DNA from: Chionis minor
Lineage: Eukaryota; Chordata; Aves; Charadriiformes; Chionididae
NCBI GenBank assembly: GCA_013398295.1
Contig: VZSF01008733.1
Coordinates: 620,001 to 684,000 of the forward strand
Direction of reading: 5' to 3'
Length of the DNA stretch: 64,000 nucleotides
Part shown: piece by piece, positions 15,747 through 37,036 of the stretch
How positions within the stretch are numbered: position 1 is the stretch's first letter
How the letters are laid out: the number at the start of each line of letters is the position of its first letter
The notes under the pieces: generated by a model
Database searches by the model: none
Seen by the model: the letters and a program-made list of their open reading frames with translations, nothing else
What the model was told of the DNA's origin: nothing
Program-made: the position numbers and the translations under genes

Positions 15747-17727
15747 AGAATCGAGGGAGAGGGAGAAGAAAACAAGCAAAACGAAAGCATGGGAGAGCAA
15801 ACCAGCTCAGCAAATTTCAAGCAGGTCTAAATCAAGATGTCTCACCCTGTCTCCGGAGCAGGATTATTTGAAGAGTGAGATTTACGAGCCACAGTCATTT
15901 ATGGGGCTCCTGTGAGGTCAGTCCACCCGCCTGGCAAGCCCTCCCTCCCCACTTCATCCTTTACACGGTGTATCCCAAAAAGAGGGCAGGAGCCTGGCAC
16001 GGGACCATGTCCTGCTCTGGCTGACGCGCTGGGCTGGGTACGTGCCCCAGCTGCTTTGCAGTAGGGATGGGAGAATGAACCAGGGCAAAGAGAAGGGATG
16101 CCCCCACCCCAGGATGCCAGGGACGGAGAGGTCACGCGTCAGGAAGTCTCCAATGCAATGTGTGCCTCGGGCTCAGCGCTGAAAGCGGGGATCTTTACAG
16201 CTGATCCCACGGTATCGTGGAGGTTATCGGAAAACAGACGGTTTCACTTCACTTTAAAGCCTACTGTTGCTTGTTATCAAACCGCCACACCTTTGGGTAC
16301 CAGCTCTTCTGCCACTTGAATAAAAATACACAAAACCAACCCCCAGAGTGGATGGTGGGACCCTGAAACACAGTCCCCACTTGAGCAAAGCATGGACACT
16401 ATCGATCAGAGACACGGTCCTTTACTCCACAAGACCTGGACAGCCCTATGTCCTGGCAGGAGATGGCCATGCCTTATGCGAAGCACACAGGATACAGCTA
16501 GTCCCATCTACACTAAAAATTATTTGGGGACCAAAAGAAAAATGCCAAACCTTAAATGAGAACCATAGATTCAAGTCCTAGTTTGGAGTTAAAAAAATAA
16601 ATAAATATCTTCAGCTGAATATCTTGGAAGGTCGCTGCCTTTTAGGTCAAGCTGGACAAAATCCCCACAGCAACTGCCTTCTCATCCTCAACAGGTTTTC
16701 ACACCTGCTTCATCACCTAGCTCGGCTGTCCAAAATGGGTGTCTCCTCTGCAGCTGTACACAGGAGACAAAGTTTGTGTGTGGAAGGGATGAGGAAGGGC
16801 AGAAGAAATCTCTCTCTAAAATTCTAAAAATTGTAAAATCATTAAAAAATAATAAATCTGTCCAAGAGCTACTTGAAGACTATGCTGAAAGTCCCATATT
16901 TAGTCAGGACTGCTGAAAACTATTTAGACACAGTGAAATTGTTTCATCCACACTGTGAAGTAGATGCCATGGCTAAGGGATATTATCAGAGATTGCTATA
17001 ATATTAAAAAAAAAATAAGAAAAAAAAGGAAAAAAAGGAAAAAATTAAACTTGTAAATGACTACTGTCCTCAAGGAATGTCTGTAATTAACCTGCTCTTA
17101 CCTTCTTCTGACCTTCTTCTTTTGTCTCATTTCCTATGTGGCTCCCTTTCCCCTCCAATTTAACCATATATTCCCTCTGTTTATTAGCTCAGTATATCAT
17201 TGTAATACTAGAAATGGTGCAGCATCATCCCCTACTTTTTGCTCCCTTCCTTTCTCCTGCTTCTTTCCATTCAACATTGTTTTCCCTTACTTGCCTTTCC
17301 TTCTGTGGTCTCTTTTCATGGGGGGTGGGGGGAGGAAAAAAAAAAGAAAAAAGTCTGGATTAGGTGCCCAGTAGGCAAGTATTTTACATTTTAAATATAT
17401 AACTTTACCCCAAAAGGACCTATCCTGCGAAAAATTATTTAAGAAGATGTTGATTCTGGAATATCCTTTTCCTATTTATAGCCCTTCTTACCATTTATTT
17501 CTCTTTTGAAGACTTGACTTTACACAGCTCTGATATTAATATCCTTGAGGAGAGATGAGATATTTTACAAGCGCCGAAGGACAGAGAAACCCTGAGGCCA
17601 CCAGCTTTCCCTAGGACGCCAGGTTCCCAAATCCCACAGACGCTTAAATCAACAAGCTCCTTTTGAAATATGACATCTTTGGCTGACTTGTCACTTTCAT
17701 CATTATTCCATTCAAACACACTGCCAT
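15747..17727. other. Noncoding stretch
   Basis: Contains an A-rich, degenerate poly(A) segment near 17005-17047 and a pyrimidine-rich, then purine-rich stretch at 17100-17350. No gene, RNA or classified repeat was recognised. Confidence 0.55.
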
Positions 17728-17732
17728 CACCT

Positions 17733-18081
17733 TGTCGTGGTTTGGCCTCAGCCGGCACAAAGAACCACGCGGCCGCTCACCCAAACCTCGCAGCAGCGAG
17801 GGAAAATTGGAATAAAAAGGCAAAAACTCGTGGGTTGAGATAAAAAACAATTTAACAGAACAAAAAAAATTGACAAAACAACAGTAGTACTGGCAGAGGA
17901 ATGTATAAATAGGGGTACAGTACCGACGCGCACCGACCGGACCCGGACCGTCCCCGCCCGCTCCCAAACTGGGAACTCCCCTCCCCGGCTAGCTCCCCCT
18001 AAATACTGGGAATGGCGTCACGTGGTGTGGAATACCTGTGCTGGGCCAGATATTAACCCTGTCCCTGCCGGAACCAGGACA
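17733..18081 (-). mobile_element. Solo ERVL-type LTR with perfect 5-bp target-site duplication
   Basis: Read on the minus strand the element starts TGTCCTGGTTCCGGCAGG and ends CCAAACCACGACA, the terminal sequences typical of avian ERVL-family LTRs, with the family's stretch reading 'tatctcaacccacgagttt' near its 3' part. The 349-bp element is flanked by identical cacct copies at 17728-17732 and 18082-18086. A 5-bp duplication is what class III (ERVL) integrases make. There is no internal retroviral sequence, so this is a solo LTR left by recombination between two LTRs. Relative to the coding exons it lies downstream and in the same orientation. It contains a CACGTG E-box at 18019-18024. Confidence 0.92.
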
Positions 18082-18086
18082 CACCT

Positions 18087-27897
<9,811 letters not shown>

Positions 27898-30800
27898 TTA
27901 TTGCCAGGTTGGACTTTGCCTGGTGGTTTACAGAGCTCGGAGTGACATACCTGGGCTGCAGACAAGCCCCCAAAGGCTTGGGGTACATGGGTTTTGGCAG
28001 ATACGGTGTGTCAGCAGCGTCATGCTGGCCCATCTCAGCACCACCATAGGAGCCAGTTCACCAGGGCTGCAGTCACAGCTACCTACAACACAGCCCTTGG
28101 AGGCTGCTGAAACCTCACAGTCCCAAAAATGACCAGTGGGGACGATGCAGAGTGGCACCAGAAGCCACATGCTCCTGGGTAGAGAGTGGCAGGGAAACGC
28201 AGCCCCTTGCAGTGAGGAAGGAGGCAGTCAGACAACACACAGGGTACTGCGGGAGCGTGCAAAGGGTCATGTGGGTGAAGAAAAAAGGGGGGCGGGGGAA
28301 ATTGCTAAAAGACAGCATCAGAAACGTGCAACCGCAATTACAATTTGTCACCCCGGCCCTGAAAAACTTCATGTTAGCAGAAGAGCAAAACCTGTGAAGT
28401 TTCTCACCCAACCCCTCAGGTTTCCAGAGCACAGAAAACGGCCCGAGAGAAAGATGCTCGTCATCTTCCCTGCGATGATGTGCTTCCACGCGCTTCCTCA
28501 CAGGGTGGCTTTGGGAGAGCAGCCACAACATATGGACCGGGAATCAGCAAAGCCAGCAAGCAAGATCAGCAGGCAAATATACAGGCGAGCAGCAGTGAGT
28601 CTCTTAGCACAGTACTGATTGTAACTAATTAACTAAAGCATCTCCCTCCGAGGCAGTGAATTTTATGTTTGTTGACTAGTGACCACTCTATCAAAGGCAG
28701 GGAAACAATTGTGGTTATAAACGGCCTGTTTTCACGTGTTCAAATCACTCTGAGTGTGCTTTGGGGGGAAATAATGATCTCAGATCAAATCAGACCGTTT
28801 GTTTTAAATGAAAATCTGAGCAAGAGCCCTTTGGGTCATTCTTAAACTATACAAAAGCAAGTGATGGGGAAAAGAGGACATGATTTTCCAGCGTTAAGAA
28901 GAAGTCACATGCACTCTCTTACTTGCTTTTCCCAAGCGACCAGTGAACACTGAAACTTGGAAGGAAAAGTTGGAAATGTTCACCAAGCTAGGAACATAAA
29001 CCCAAATGTGTGAGAGAGAAAAAAAAAAGGGCTGAATAATGAACTCCTGGGCAAACGTAAAGGAGAACCATTTTGACTTTTTGCAAGGCAGACTACAGGC
29101 TTTTTTGCAAAGTCCCACCCCTGTGAACACATCACAGCATATCACCTCTCTCCAGCCTGACTCGCACAGAAAATGATGCTGCTGCTGTGATAATGTGCAC
29201 CAGGGAGAATAGAAACGTCTTGCTGAAAAATGCTCATGCCAGTCCTCCAGAAACACAGCCTTAAAACCATGAAGAGAAGAAAACCACTGGCATGAGAAAA
29301 CTGCCGAGTCCATGATTTCAGGGTTTTGACACAATTTTTTGCTGCACTCTGCAATATTCCTCTGATTCAAAGCTTTCATTTAAAAATAGTTTCTGTCTTT
29401 CCCCTCCGCCAGGAAATTGTCATGATAGGACCATTCTTGCAGCCCTGCATGCTCATAATTTCCGAGAGAAGCTGTGCATGCGGAAAGCCTGCTGGATAAG
29501 GTCCACAGCAGAAGGTCCTCCGAGACGACTCCCTTAGTCCTGCACAAAATTATCTGCAGGCAACCAGCAGCAGCAGGAAAAGTTTGGGACCCATTTCACT
29601 CAGCCCTGTCTCTGTCACAGCAGACATGCACTGCCAAGCCTAGCATGGGCCAATGTAACTGCTAGCAGCCTTGCTGATAGCAAAAGTAAACTTCTCTCTT
29701 TTTCTCCAAAAGGCAAAAATACTGCATATAAGGTCTGTCTGCAACACCCAGCTTTAACAATAATAGCAAAAGCAGAGAAAAAGGAGTTGCACTTCATTCA
29801 GCCTTTTAAGACCCAAGCCACTACAGCACTAAAACATGTGGTTAAAGTTAAGCACATGACTAGTCTTATTTTGGTGGACTGAGACAGCAGGCACCAGCGA
29901 ATGTCTCTGTCTTCTGTACCCAACGATGAACAAAAATCAGGATGCAATTTAAGCCCAGATTCAGGCGGCAGCATTACTTCATCCCCATTCCTCCCCGAGC
30001 ACTGGGGTGATGCGACTTCAATGACACATCCAGCGCCAGAGGAAGCTGCACAGCGAGTAAGGAGGGAAAGCAGCAGCAAGAACGATGCAGGCAGGGCAGG
30101 CAGCTCGGCATCGCTGCTGATGCAAGGCTGGAGGAACTCGAGCATCGCTGAAATCAATGGCAAAGCTCCCATCCATTTCAATATGACCAGGAGTTCACCC
30201 TTTTGTTCTGTATTTCCTCAACTGCTTCTTAAGAAGCCCAAACCAAGTGATGTCATTAAAGCCGAACTAATGCTTTTTATGTTTAAGCCTCATTTAATTA
30301 CATTACACCAAGAATTGATTGGCTTAGATCTTGCTTTTGCCTTTGCTATGTTATCTCTGGTTACATTTCAAATAATTTCTATATTAACAATTATTATAAC
30401 ATTTCTCTATCAGAGACAACTCCAAGTTGAAAAATAATCAATACCTATAAAGCATCAAGCTTCACAGAGGACAGTAAGTAAGCATAAAAAGCTGCATTAT
30501 GATCTCAGTACCCAACAGGCAGAGCACTGGAGACTGGATGGGAATTGCTGCTCTGTTTCATTCCACGGTGTAACCTCGGACAAGCCACTGCGTGCCCTGG
30601 TGCCTTTTTCCTCCTCCAGCCGCATCTAGTTACAGTGCAAACTCTTCAGGGCAGAGACTGCGCATTAGCACATCTGTGCACCAGGATGGTTGCTGAGAAA
30701 GGAGGAGGGAGCCGACAGGCGCACGCACACGCGGTATGGTAGTACTTATGCATACTCTGTAAAACGCAGCCTAGCCTAACATCTGCTTCGAGATGCACGT

Positions 30801-31320
30801 GTGTTGTTGCAATCCCTACCACAGTCTGCTGCTTCTGTCATTCCTTGCTAGTATGCTTTTGCTTCTCCATTTTCTTCCAAAGGGTACACTGAGAGCTGAA
30901 ACCCTCTTTGATCCTGGCCGCCGACATGAAACCAGCTCCATGACAGGACTCGCTGGTCCGGTCTCCAGCAGTCAGCCAACTCAAGACTCGTCTGGGAAAC
31001 CCAATCTGCTCTCCTTGCCAGCTGCAGAAGCCACAGCATATGTAAACACCGAGGGCAACCTTGAATTTGCAGCCAAGCAAAGAGAGGGAACACCCCTCCC
31101 TCCGTCACCGTGTGTCAGCCAGCTCTGCTCTACGGAGCGATGTCCAGCTACAGGGACACGCAGCGAGGGAAGGGCACCTGCTTTCAGCATTGCTGGCTCT
31201 TCTGCGTCTTTTCTGGCTCTGAAAACACATCTCAGACATATCAACTGAGTGCATCGGGAAGGCCAACAAATTCCCGAGTGCATCGTTTCCAAAAACAACA
31301 TAAAAAATAAAAATCCCAGC

Positions 31321-31485
31321 AGTCGAGTCGCTCTTGTGACTCCAGGGATGCGGCTCCCGAGGGCTGTGGCGTCACAACACAAGGGGCTCAGCGGGGATCC
31401 CTCCTCGTCGTCCCCTGCGCTCATTCTCGCCCCTGTACCACCGCCTGCGACACATCTGAGGAGCAGACCGGGGAGCCGATCTGCC
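31321..31485. promoter_or_regulatory. Short CpG-dense patch in the intron
   Basis: I count 14 CpG in about 165 bases, in a GC-rich segment between AT-rich flanks. It lies inside the inferred 13.8-kb intron, so it could be an intronic enhancer or internal promoter. No splice donor or TATA box clearly associates with it. Confidence 0.25.
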
Positions 31486-34400
31486 TGACAAAAGATCTCG
31501 CCAATTTTATTTTGTTTTTAATTTAAACCAAATAAACACTTCCACAATTTATGCAACATAAGCCAAGCGAGCCGCTGCACAAACTGCTCTGCTGGCAGAG
31601 CCGAGGAGAGGAAGACAGCACCTTGTGCAGAGTAGACACCAAAAATAATAAACAGCAAGGTGGGGGGATATTTGAGGGTATTTCTGTTGCCAAAGCTAGG
31701 AAGCCAGAACTGGAGGGCAAGCTCACAGAGGGCAGCAAAGGCACTGGCAAGCCCCAGGCTGGCATTGCCTCGCAGCCCTAGGTCAGGATAAGGAAAAGCT
31801 GTAGCCACCCAGCTCCATGCTGGAGCTTGTCAGCCCGGAGGAGAAACGCTGTGCCTTGTACACCGGCTAGCAAAGGACTCACAAAGCCATCGGCACACCG
31901 CAGCGTGCGGAGAGCTGCCGCTGTAGCTATCAGCACTGCACCCTTTCCACGGCTAAAGCAGGACCTGCCCATCGCCACTGCTGTCACTTCAGCGTGGTTT
32001 ACGAACGCGAGGTCCACGTAAATTTGGTTTAAAGACTGAAAATATTATGTAACGCACATGTTGTGACACAGGCCTGGTTTAAGGCAATGCTGAATATTTA
32101 AGGAACAGCTTCGCTGAATTCAAGCCAAGGATGTGATGTGACAGGGAGCTGCTCCAGCCTCTATGGGGGTGGTATATCAAGAACATACAGTACTCAACTG
32201 GACGCCTTGAACCCTCTCCACAGTGACATTTTGGTTTTTTGGGTTTTTTTACTGTACTTGGCTTCCGTAAAGGGTACTATCACTGGCCTTACTATTTTAG
32301 AGCCCAGTGTTTAAAAAATAACACATCCATTTCTAATTTTTTAACAGAGGCGGGGAAAAAAGAAGAAAAGCAAAAAGCAGAGAAAGACAGAGGAAATAAT
32401 AGATGCCAAATGCCCACTTCTGAGCAGCCTCCTGTGGGATTTTATGGTCTGTCATGATGGACCTGATCTTGCAGTCATGCCTGCCTAGGAACAAGCTCAC
32501 TGCTTTCAGAAGAATAAACTTCCACAGTCTAAAACATTTGGCCGGGTAAGTGTTTGCACAATCACGACCCCGAGGTGAATGACACTGGACCGCTCCTTAC
32601 ACGGCCACTCCCTATGACATCTACCTCTTGTTCCAAAGGCATGTCCTAGAACGACAAGAACAACTTAATGATGGTATTTTTGCACACTGTCAACAAGCTG
32701 CACAGTTCTTTGGCCTATGTCTTTCCTTCAGAGCCCAGGGTAAGGAAGAGGATCTGCTGTCACCACAGACCTCTTCCTGTGTGATGCACCATTAGGGCAC
32801 CGTGCGAAGCAGCAGCGGGCCATGTTTCTAGCACATCAGCATCCTGCAGGCGGCACTCAGCAGTTTCAAAATGCTGGTCTGATCATCCCTCCAGCTGGCC
32901 ATGACTTGAACGCACATAGCCTGCCACGGGACTTCTTGACAGCAGCAGTGTTGCCACTTCATTTTGCTAGCTGGGTGAACATTTTCTCCTACACAAGTGA
33001 GCCAGAGCTACAAACTGGAGTCATGTCAGTCCTTCAGAGTCCTTAATGTCCTTCTGTGAGCTGTCCAGACCATCAACAGAAGTGTTGGCCAGGGATCTGC
33101 ACTCCGCTTTCATTGCATGGCTGACAGTTTCAAGTTTGCCTGCTTACAAGCACATGAGGTGCAAAACTCACTTTCTTGACCTGGATTAATTTCACACCTC
33201 AGTATAAAAGCCTTGTATGTACAGCTTTTTCTCAGGGGGAGACTGTATTGAAAACATGAATTATAACCCTGATAAAATAAACCAAGGTCTATTCAGTCAG
33301 ATTGCTACCTGGTAGCCACGGCCAGCCTGCATCCTTCCCATACTGTAGCCAAGTCTCCCTTTCTCCCTCGGATTTCTACACCGAAGTGATGTATTGCTAC
33401 AGCTCACCCCGGCGTATGCCTGTCAGCGCATGAATGCAGGTGAACACAAGTAGATGAACTGTGTCTCCTGTACCACAGCACGCTGCCTCTAGGCATCCGC
33501 TCAGTCAGCTGCCCCAGCCATCCCTGCACTCTTGACTCCAGCTGCGCTGTTCCTCCATGTTTGCTCTGCCTCCGGTGTTGCATCAACCTCTCTGTTTCAG
33601 AAGTCAGCTGAGCAAAAACTGCTCGAGCAAAACTTCCCCTCAAATGATTTACTGGAGGTCGTGCTATTGTTAACTCAAGACGACCCGACTACACCAAGAA
33701 AGAGGAGTCTGAAGAGGGTGCATACTGGGAGGCATTTCGCATGTATTTTACTGTGCACACACTCTTAGCATAAAGTATCTTCAAACATAAAGCTATACGA
33801 GTCTTGGCACACGGTATAGTCTCAATTCAAGAGCCAGCTGCCTCAAGCTGTGAGTGCACTTGGGGTGCCATAACCTGCCGTCAGTGGAGCATCCCACATG
33901 TGACAGATTCACCGTCAAGCTCACCTCGCAGAAACCTTCCCGGCTCTGCCATCTCTGTTTGCCCACTTTGTGCTTCTGTGTGAATTTGCTACCCCAGGCA
34001 ATCTTTTCGTCTCCTAACAGCCGTTCACCTCTCACACAGAAGAGCAAATGAAGGAGTTGTGGTCCCAAACTCTAAATTCAACGCCAAAAGACAGGACCAG
34101 GATACGAGCAGCCTGTTTCCTGACAGTGGCTTCCCTGTGGCCTCCCACAGATCGTTTAACCTTTTATCTCTACTTATCCCACCATCACAAGAAGCTTCTA
34201 TTTATATGACAGACTACGTGTTTGTGTGCAATTTAGTGTTTGCAAAACCTTTGAAGACTGAGAAATTAGGGATTGGATATATCCCATAAAAAAGCCACAA
34301 TAATAATTAAACTTTCTCAAGTTCACATACCTATTATAATAACACTATTATGCTCAGAAACTCCTATCCAATGTGGCAAGCATACTGTTTGTGTTTGATT

Positions 34401-35943
34401 CCCCTTAAACCACGTCAACTCCAAACAAAACAGGCTTTGACTCGATGAGCTACTCATCTGCCAACCAAATGCAGAACCTTCTCTATGTGCACTGCCACTG
34501 CCTTATAGACCACCACCCCTGGATTTTCTTTGGCCTGATGTGGACCCATGTCCTCAAATTCTGAATTTAAGAGCCTGCCGTGGCTGAGGATGCCAACCGA
34601 AGAGTGCTTACCCATGTCTGGCCAATTGCCTGTGCTCTGTAAAGCAGGGACTAGGAAGACTGCAAACCTAAGGAGAAGAAAATGCTGTTTTAACCCTGAG
34701 CATGCTGTGACACACAGGGGTTCAGGGGTGAATGGGAGTCTGCACCTCAAGGGTGATGTATGTGGGGTACTCCTGAGCCAATACATTGATGTACTAGGGA
34801 ATGGCAGTGAAGGGTTGGAGCTCCAGCATCCCCCACCCACCAAGGCGATGCCTTTTGCCTCTAACCATCAAACCTGAGTGGACTTCAATGCATGGGGTAG
34901 AAGCCCTGGGGGAAGAAAACCACCTGTGTGGGGACAGATCCCGGCTTGGCCCCCAGGGAGGCAAAGCAGCCTGAGCCTCACACCATGGGAGAAGCCCCCA
35001 AATGAGCACTGACTGCAGACTTGGACTCAGACAAGTGATAGCTGCCTCTGTTCAGTCCCTGTAACCCAAGAAACAAATCTACTTCCCTGGTCAGCAGGGA
35101 AGTGACAGGGAAGGTAAAGCCTCAGCAGGTTGTAGACTAGCATCTTCCAATCATTCTCCCTCCCGCTTCTTTTCCACTAATAAAGGCACTGCTTTATGGT
35201 TTATGATATTGGGTATCTCAGGAGAAGGGAAGAAAAGCAGGGGTTCCTTTGGGGCTGTTAAGTAACCCATAACCCTTCTTGTGTGCAGATGCAGCCTGCA
35301 AATGGAGGCTCAGGTCCATCACTTGGAGGGGGGCTGCAGGGGGAATGGAGTAGCAGATAGAGTAGACAGCAATCAGCTAGCATTTAATGAAGGCAAGAAA
35401 TTATCTAGCACTTAAACATTGCATTCATTTGCCTTGCTGTCTCTGCTGGAGGATGAAGGGGCACCTCAACAACTTCTCTTTTTAGCTTTTACACACAGAG
35501 CGGATGATGTGTTGATGGCAGTGAGGAGGAACCGCAAACAAGGTGCCCAGAAAGTGGTGGGAGAGTGAGGACATAGAGATCTTGTGCAATAACACAGCTA
35601 AGGGCCCTTGAAAACTCGAAAAGTATCACCACATCTGGAGGCTGCCAGTCTATGGCCAAACCCTATGTTGAAAGGAACACTGCTGCCTGAATTGCAGGTC
35701 TTGGCTGGTACCTCCACTTAGCTTGGCACTAGGCTACATGAACATAACCGTTCACAGAGAATAAGTTTGGTCTTCCTCTGTGGTGCTGCTTAATCCAAGA
35801 AAATACCTGACAAATAGGGCTTTTGTTCAGGTAGTAAATAAGCAGACCGCTTCCAAAAACGCACCTTCAGGTGCCACCGTTGCACCAAGCATCTTTTTCT
35901 TGACATTTGCTTCCGAGCCTGGGTTTAACCTCTTACTTACAGG

Positions 35944-36464
35944 TGTCCTGGTTTCAGCTATTTCAGTTTTCTTCCTAGTAGCTGCTATGGTTTGGATTTA
36001 GTACGAGAATAATGTTGCTAGCTAATATTGTTTTAGTTGTTGCTAAGTAATGCTTCTATTAAGTCAAGGACTTTTTCAGCTTCCCATAGAAGCTGAAATG
36101 GACCATAGACAGGACAAGCGGACAAGCTAGCCAAAGCAATATTCCATACCATAGATGTCATGCTCAGTATACAAATGGGGTTTGGCTGGGGAGCAGGAAT
36201 CTGTGATTGCTGCTCAGGATGGGCTAGGCAATCAGTCACTGGGTGGTGAGCAATTGTACTGCATCATTTTCCTTTTTTTTTTTTTAAATATATTCTTTTA
36301 CCATTTTTTCTTCCATTACTGTTCTATCAAACTGTCTTTGTCTCAACACGTGACTGGTTTTTTCCTTTTTCTCCCTCTTCTCCCTATCCTACAGGCGGTG
36401 GGGGGGTGCACAGTGAGCCAACGGCTGCGTGGTCCTAGTTGCCAGCTGGGGTTAAACCACAACA
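35944..36464 (+). mobile_element. Solo ERVL-type LTR with perfect 5-bp target-site duplication, antisense in the intron
   Basis: The plus-strand sequence starts TGTCCTGGTTTCAGCT and ends GGGTTAAACCACAACA, matching avian ERVL LTR ends. Near the 3' end it has the 'tgtctttgtctcaacacgtg' segment that matches the corresponding region of the LTR at 17.7 kb. The 521-bp element is bounded by identical acagg copies at 35939-35943 and 36465-36469. There are no internal viral genes. It lies inside the inferred intron, opposite to the gene, so it would not place its own polyadenylation signal on the gene's transcript. Confidence 0.93.
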
Positions 36465-36987
36465 ACAGGACATGAATCAATTTGTACGGCTCCTGCAGTG
36501 CTCCCTCTGGTTGGTTGCAGAGGACTAAGACTAGATGAAAAGCAAGGGAAGGGATGCCGACTTTCATCATCTCCTCGGCTGGGGCTGTGAGGAGAAATGA
36601 AAAACAGCATTGGCATGTGCAATCACATTCCTACTTACACTTGAGGAATAACCCTTCCTTTCATCCCTAAAAGTGTGCCAAGATCTACTGGGAGGCTGTT
36701 ATTTTGGAAATACGTACATTCAGCACCGTGGAGGCAAAGAGAAGTTGTTGGGGAAGGGTAGTGTTTTTCTTCCAAAAAAAGGAAAACCGTGCTGAGACCT
36801 GAGTGGTGACATGGAGGAAATACAAGCCTGAACATCAAATCCAGGAGCTCCTGGAAGTTAAACACCATTCAAAGGCTAAAAAGCTCTGAGATCAGCAGTG
36901 TTAAGTTGCATCCACATCTTCAGATTATTCTAGTTTAAAATAAAAAACGCCTACTCATTTTGGTTAACACTCCAATAATAACTGGAT

Positions 36988-37036
36988 CACCACCACCAGT
37001 CAATACCGCCAGTTAATACCACCACCACCACCAGTC
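36988..37036. repeat. Imperfect ACC-repeat duplication
   Basis: Two short runs of ACC/CAC triplets, each followed by agtca, lie about 30 bases apart with 'gccagttaa' between. This looks like a partial tandem duplication of a small trinucleotide repeat inside the inferred intron. Confidence 0.75.

Noticed and set aside
17644..17967. Minus-strand frames of 107 and 61 codons
   Set aside because: They run through the solo LTR and are not genes.
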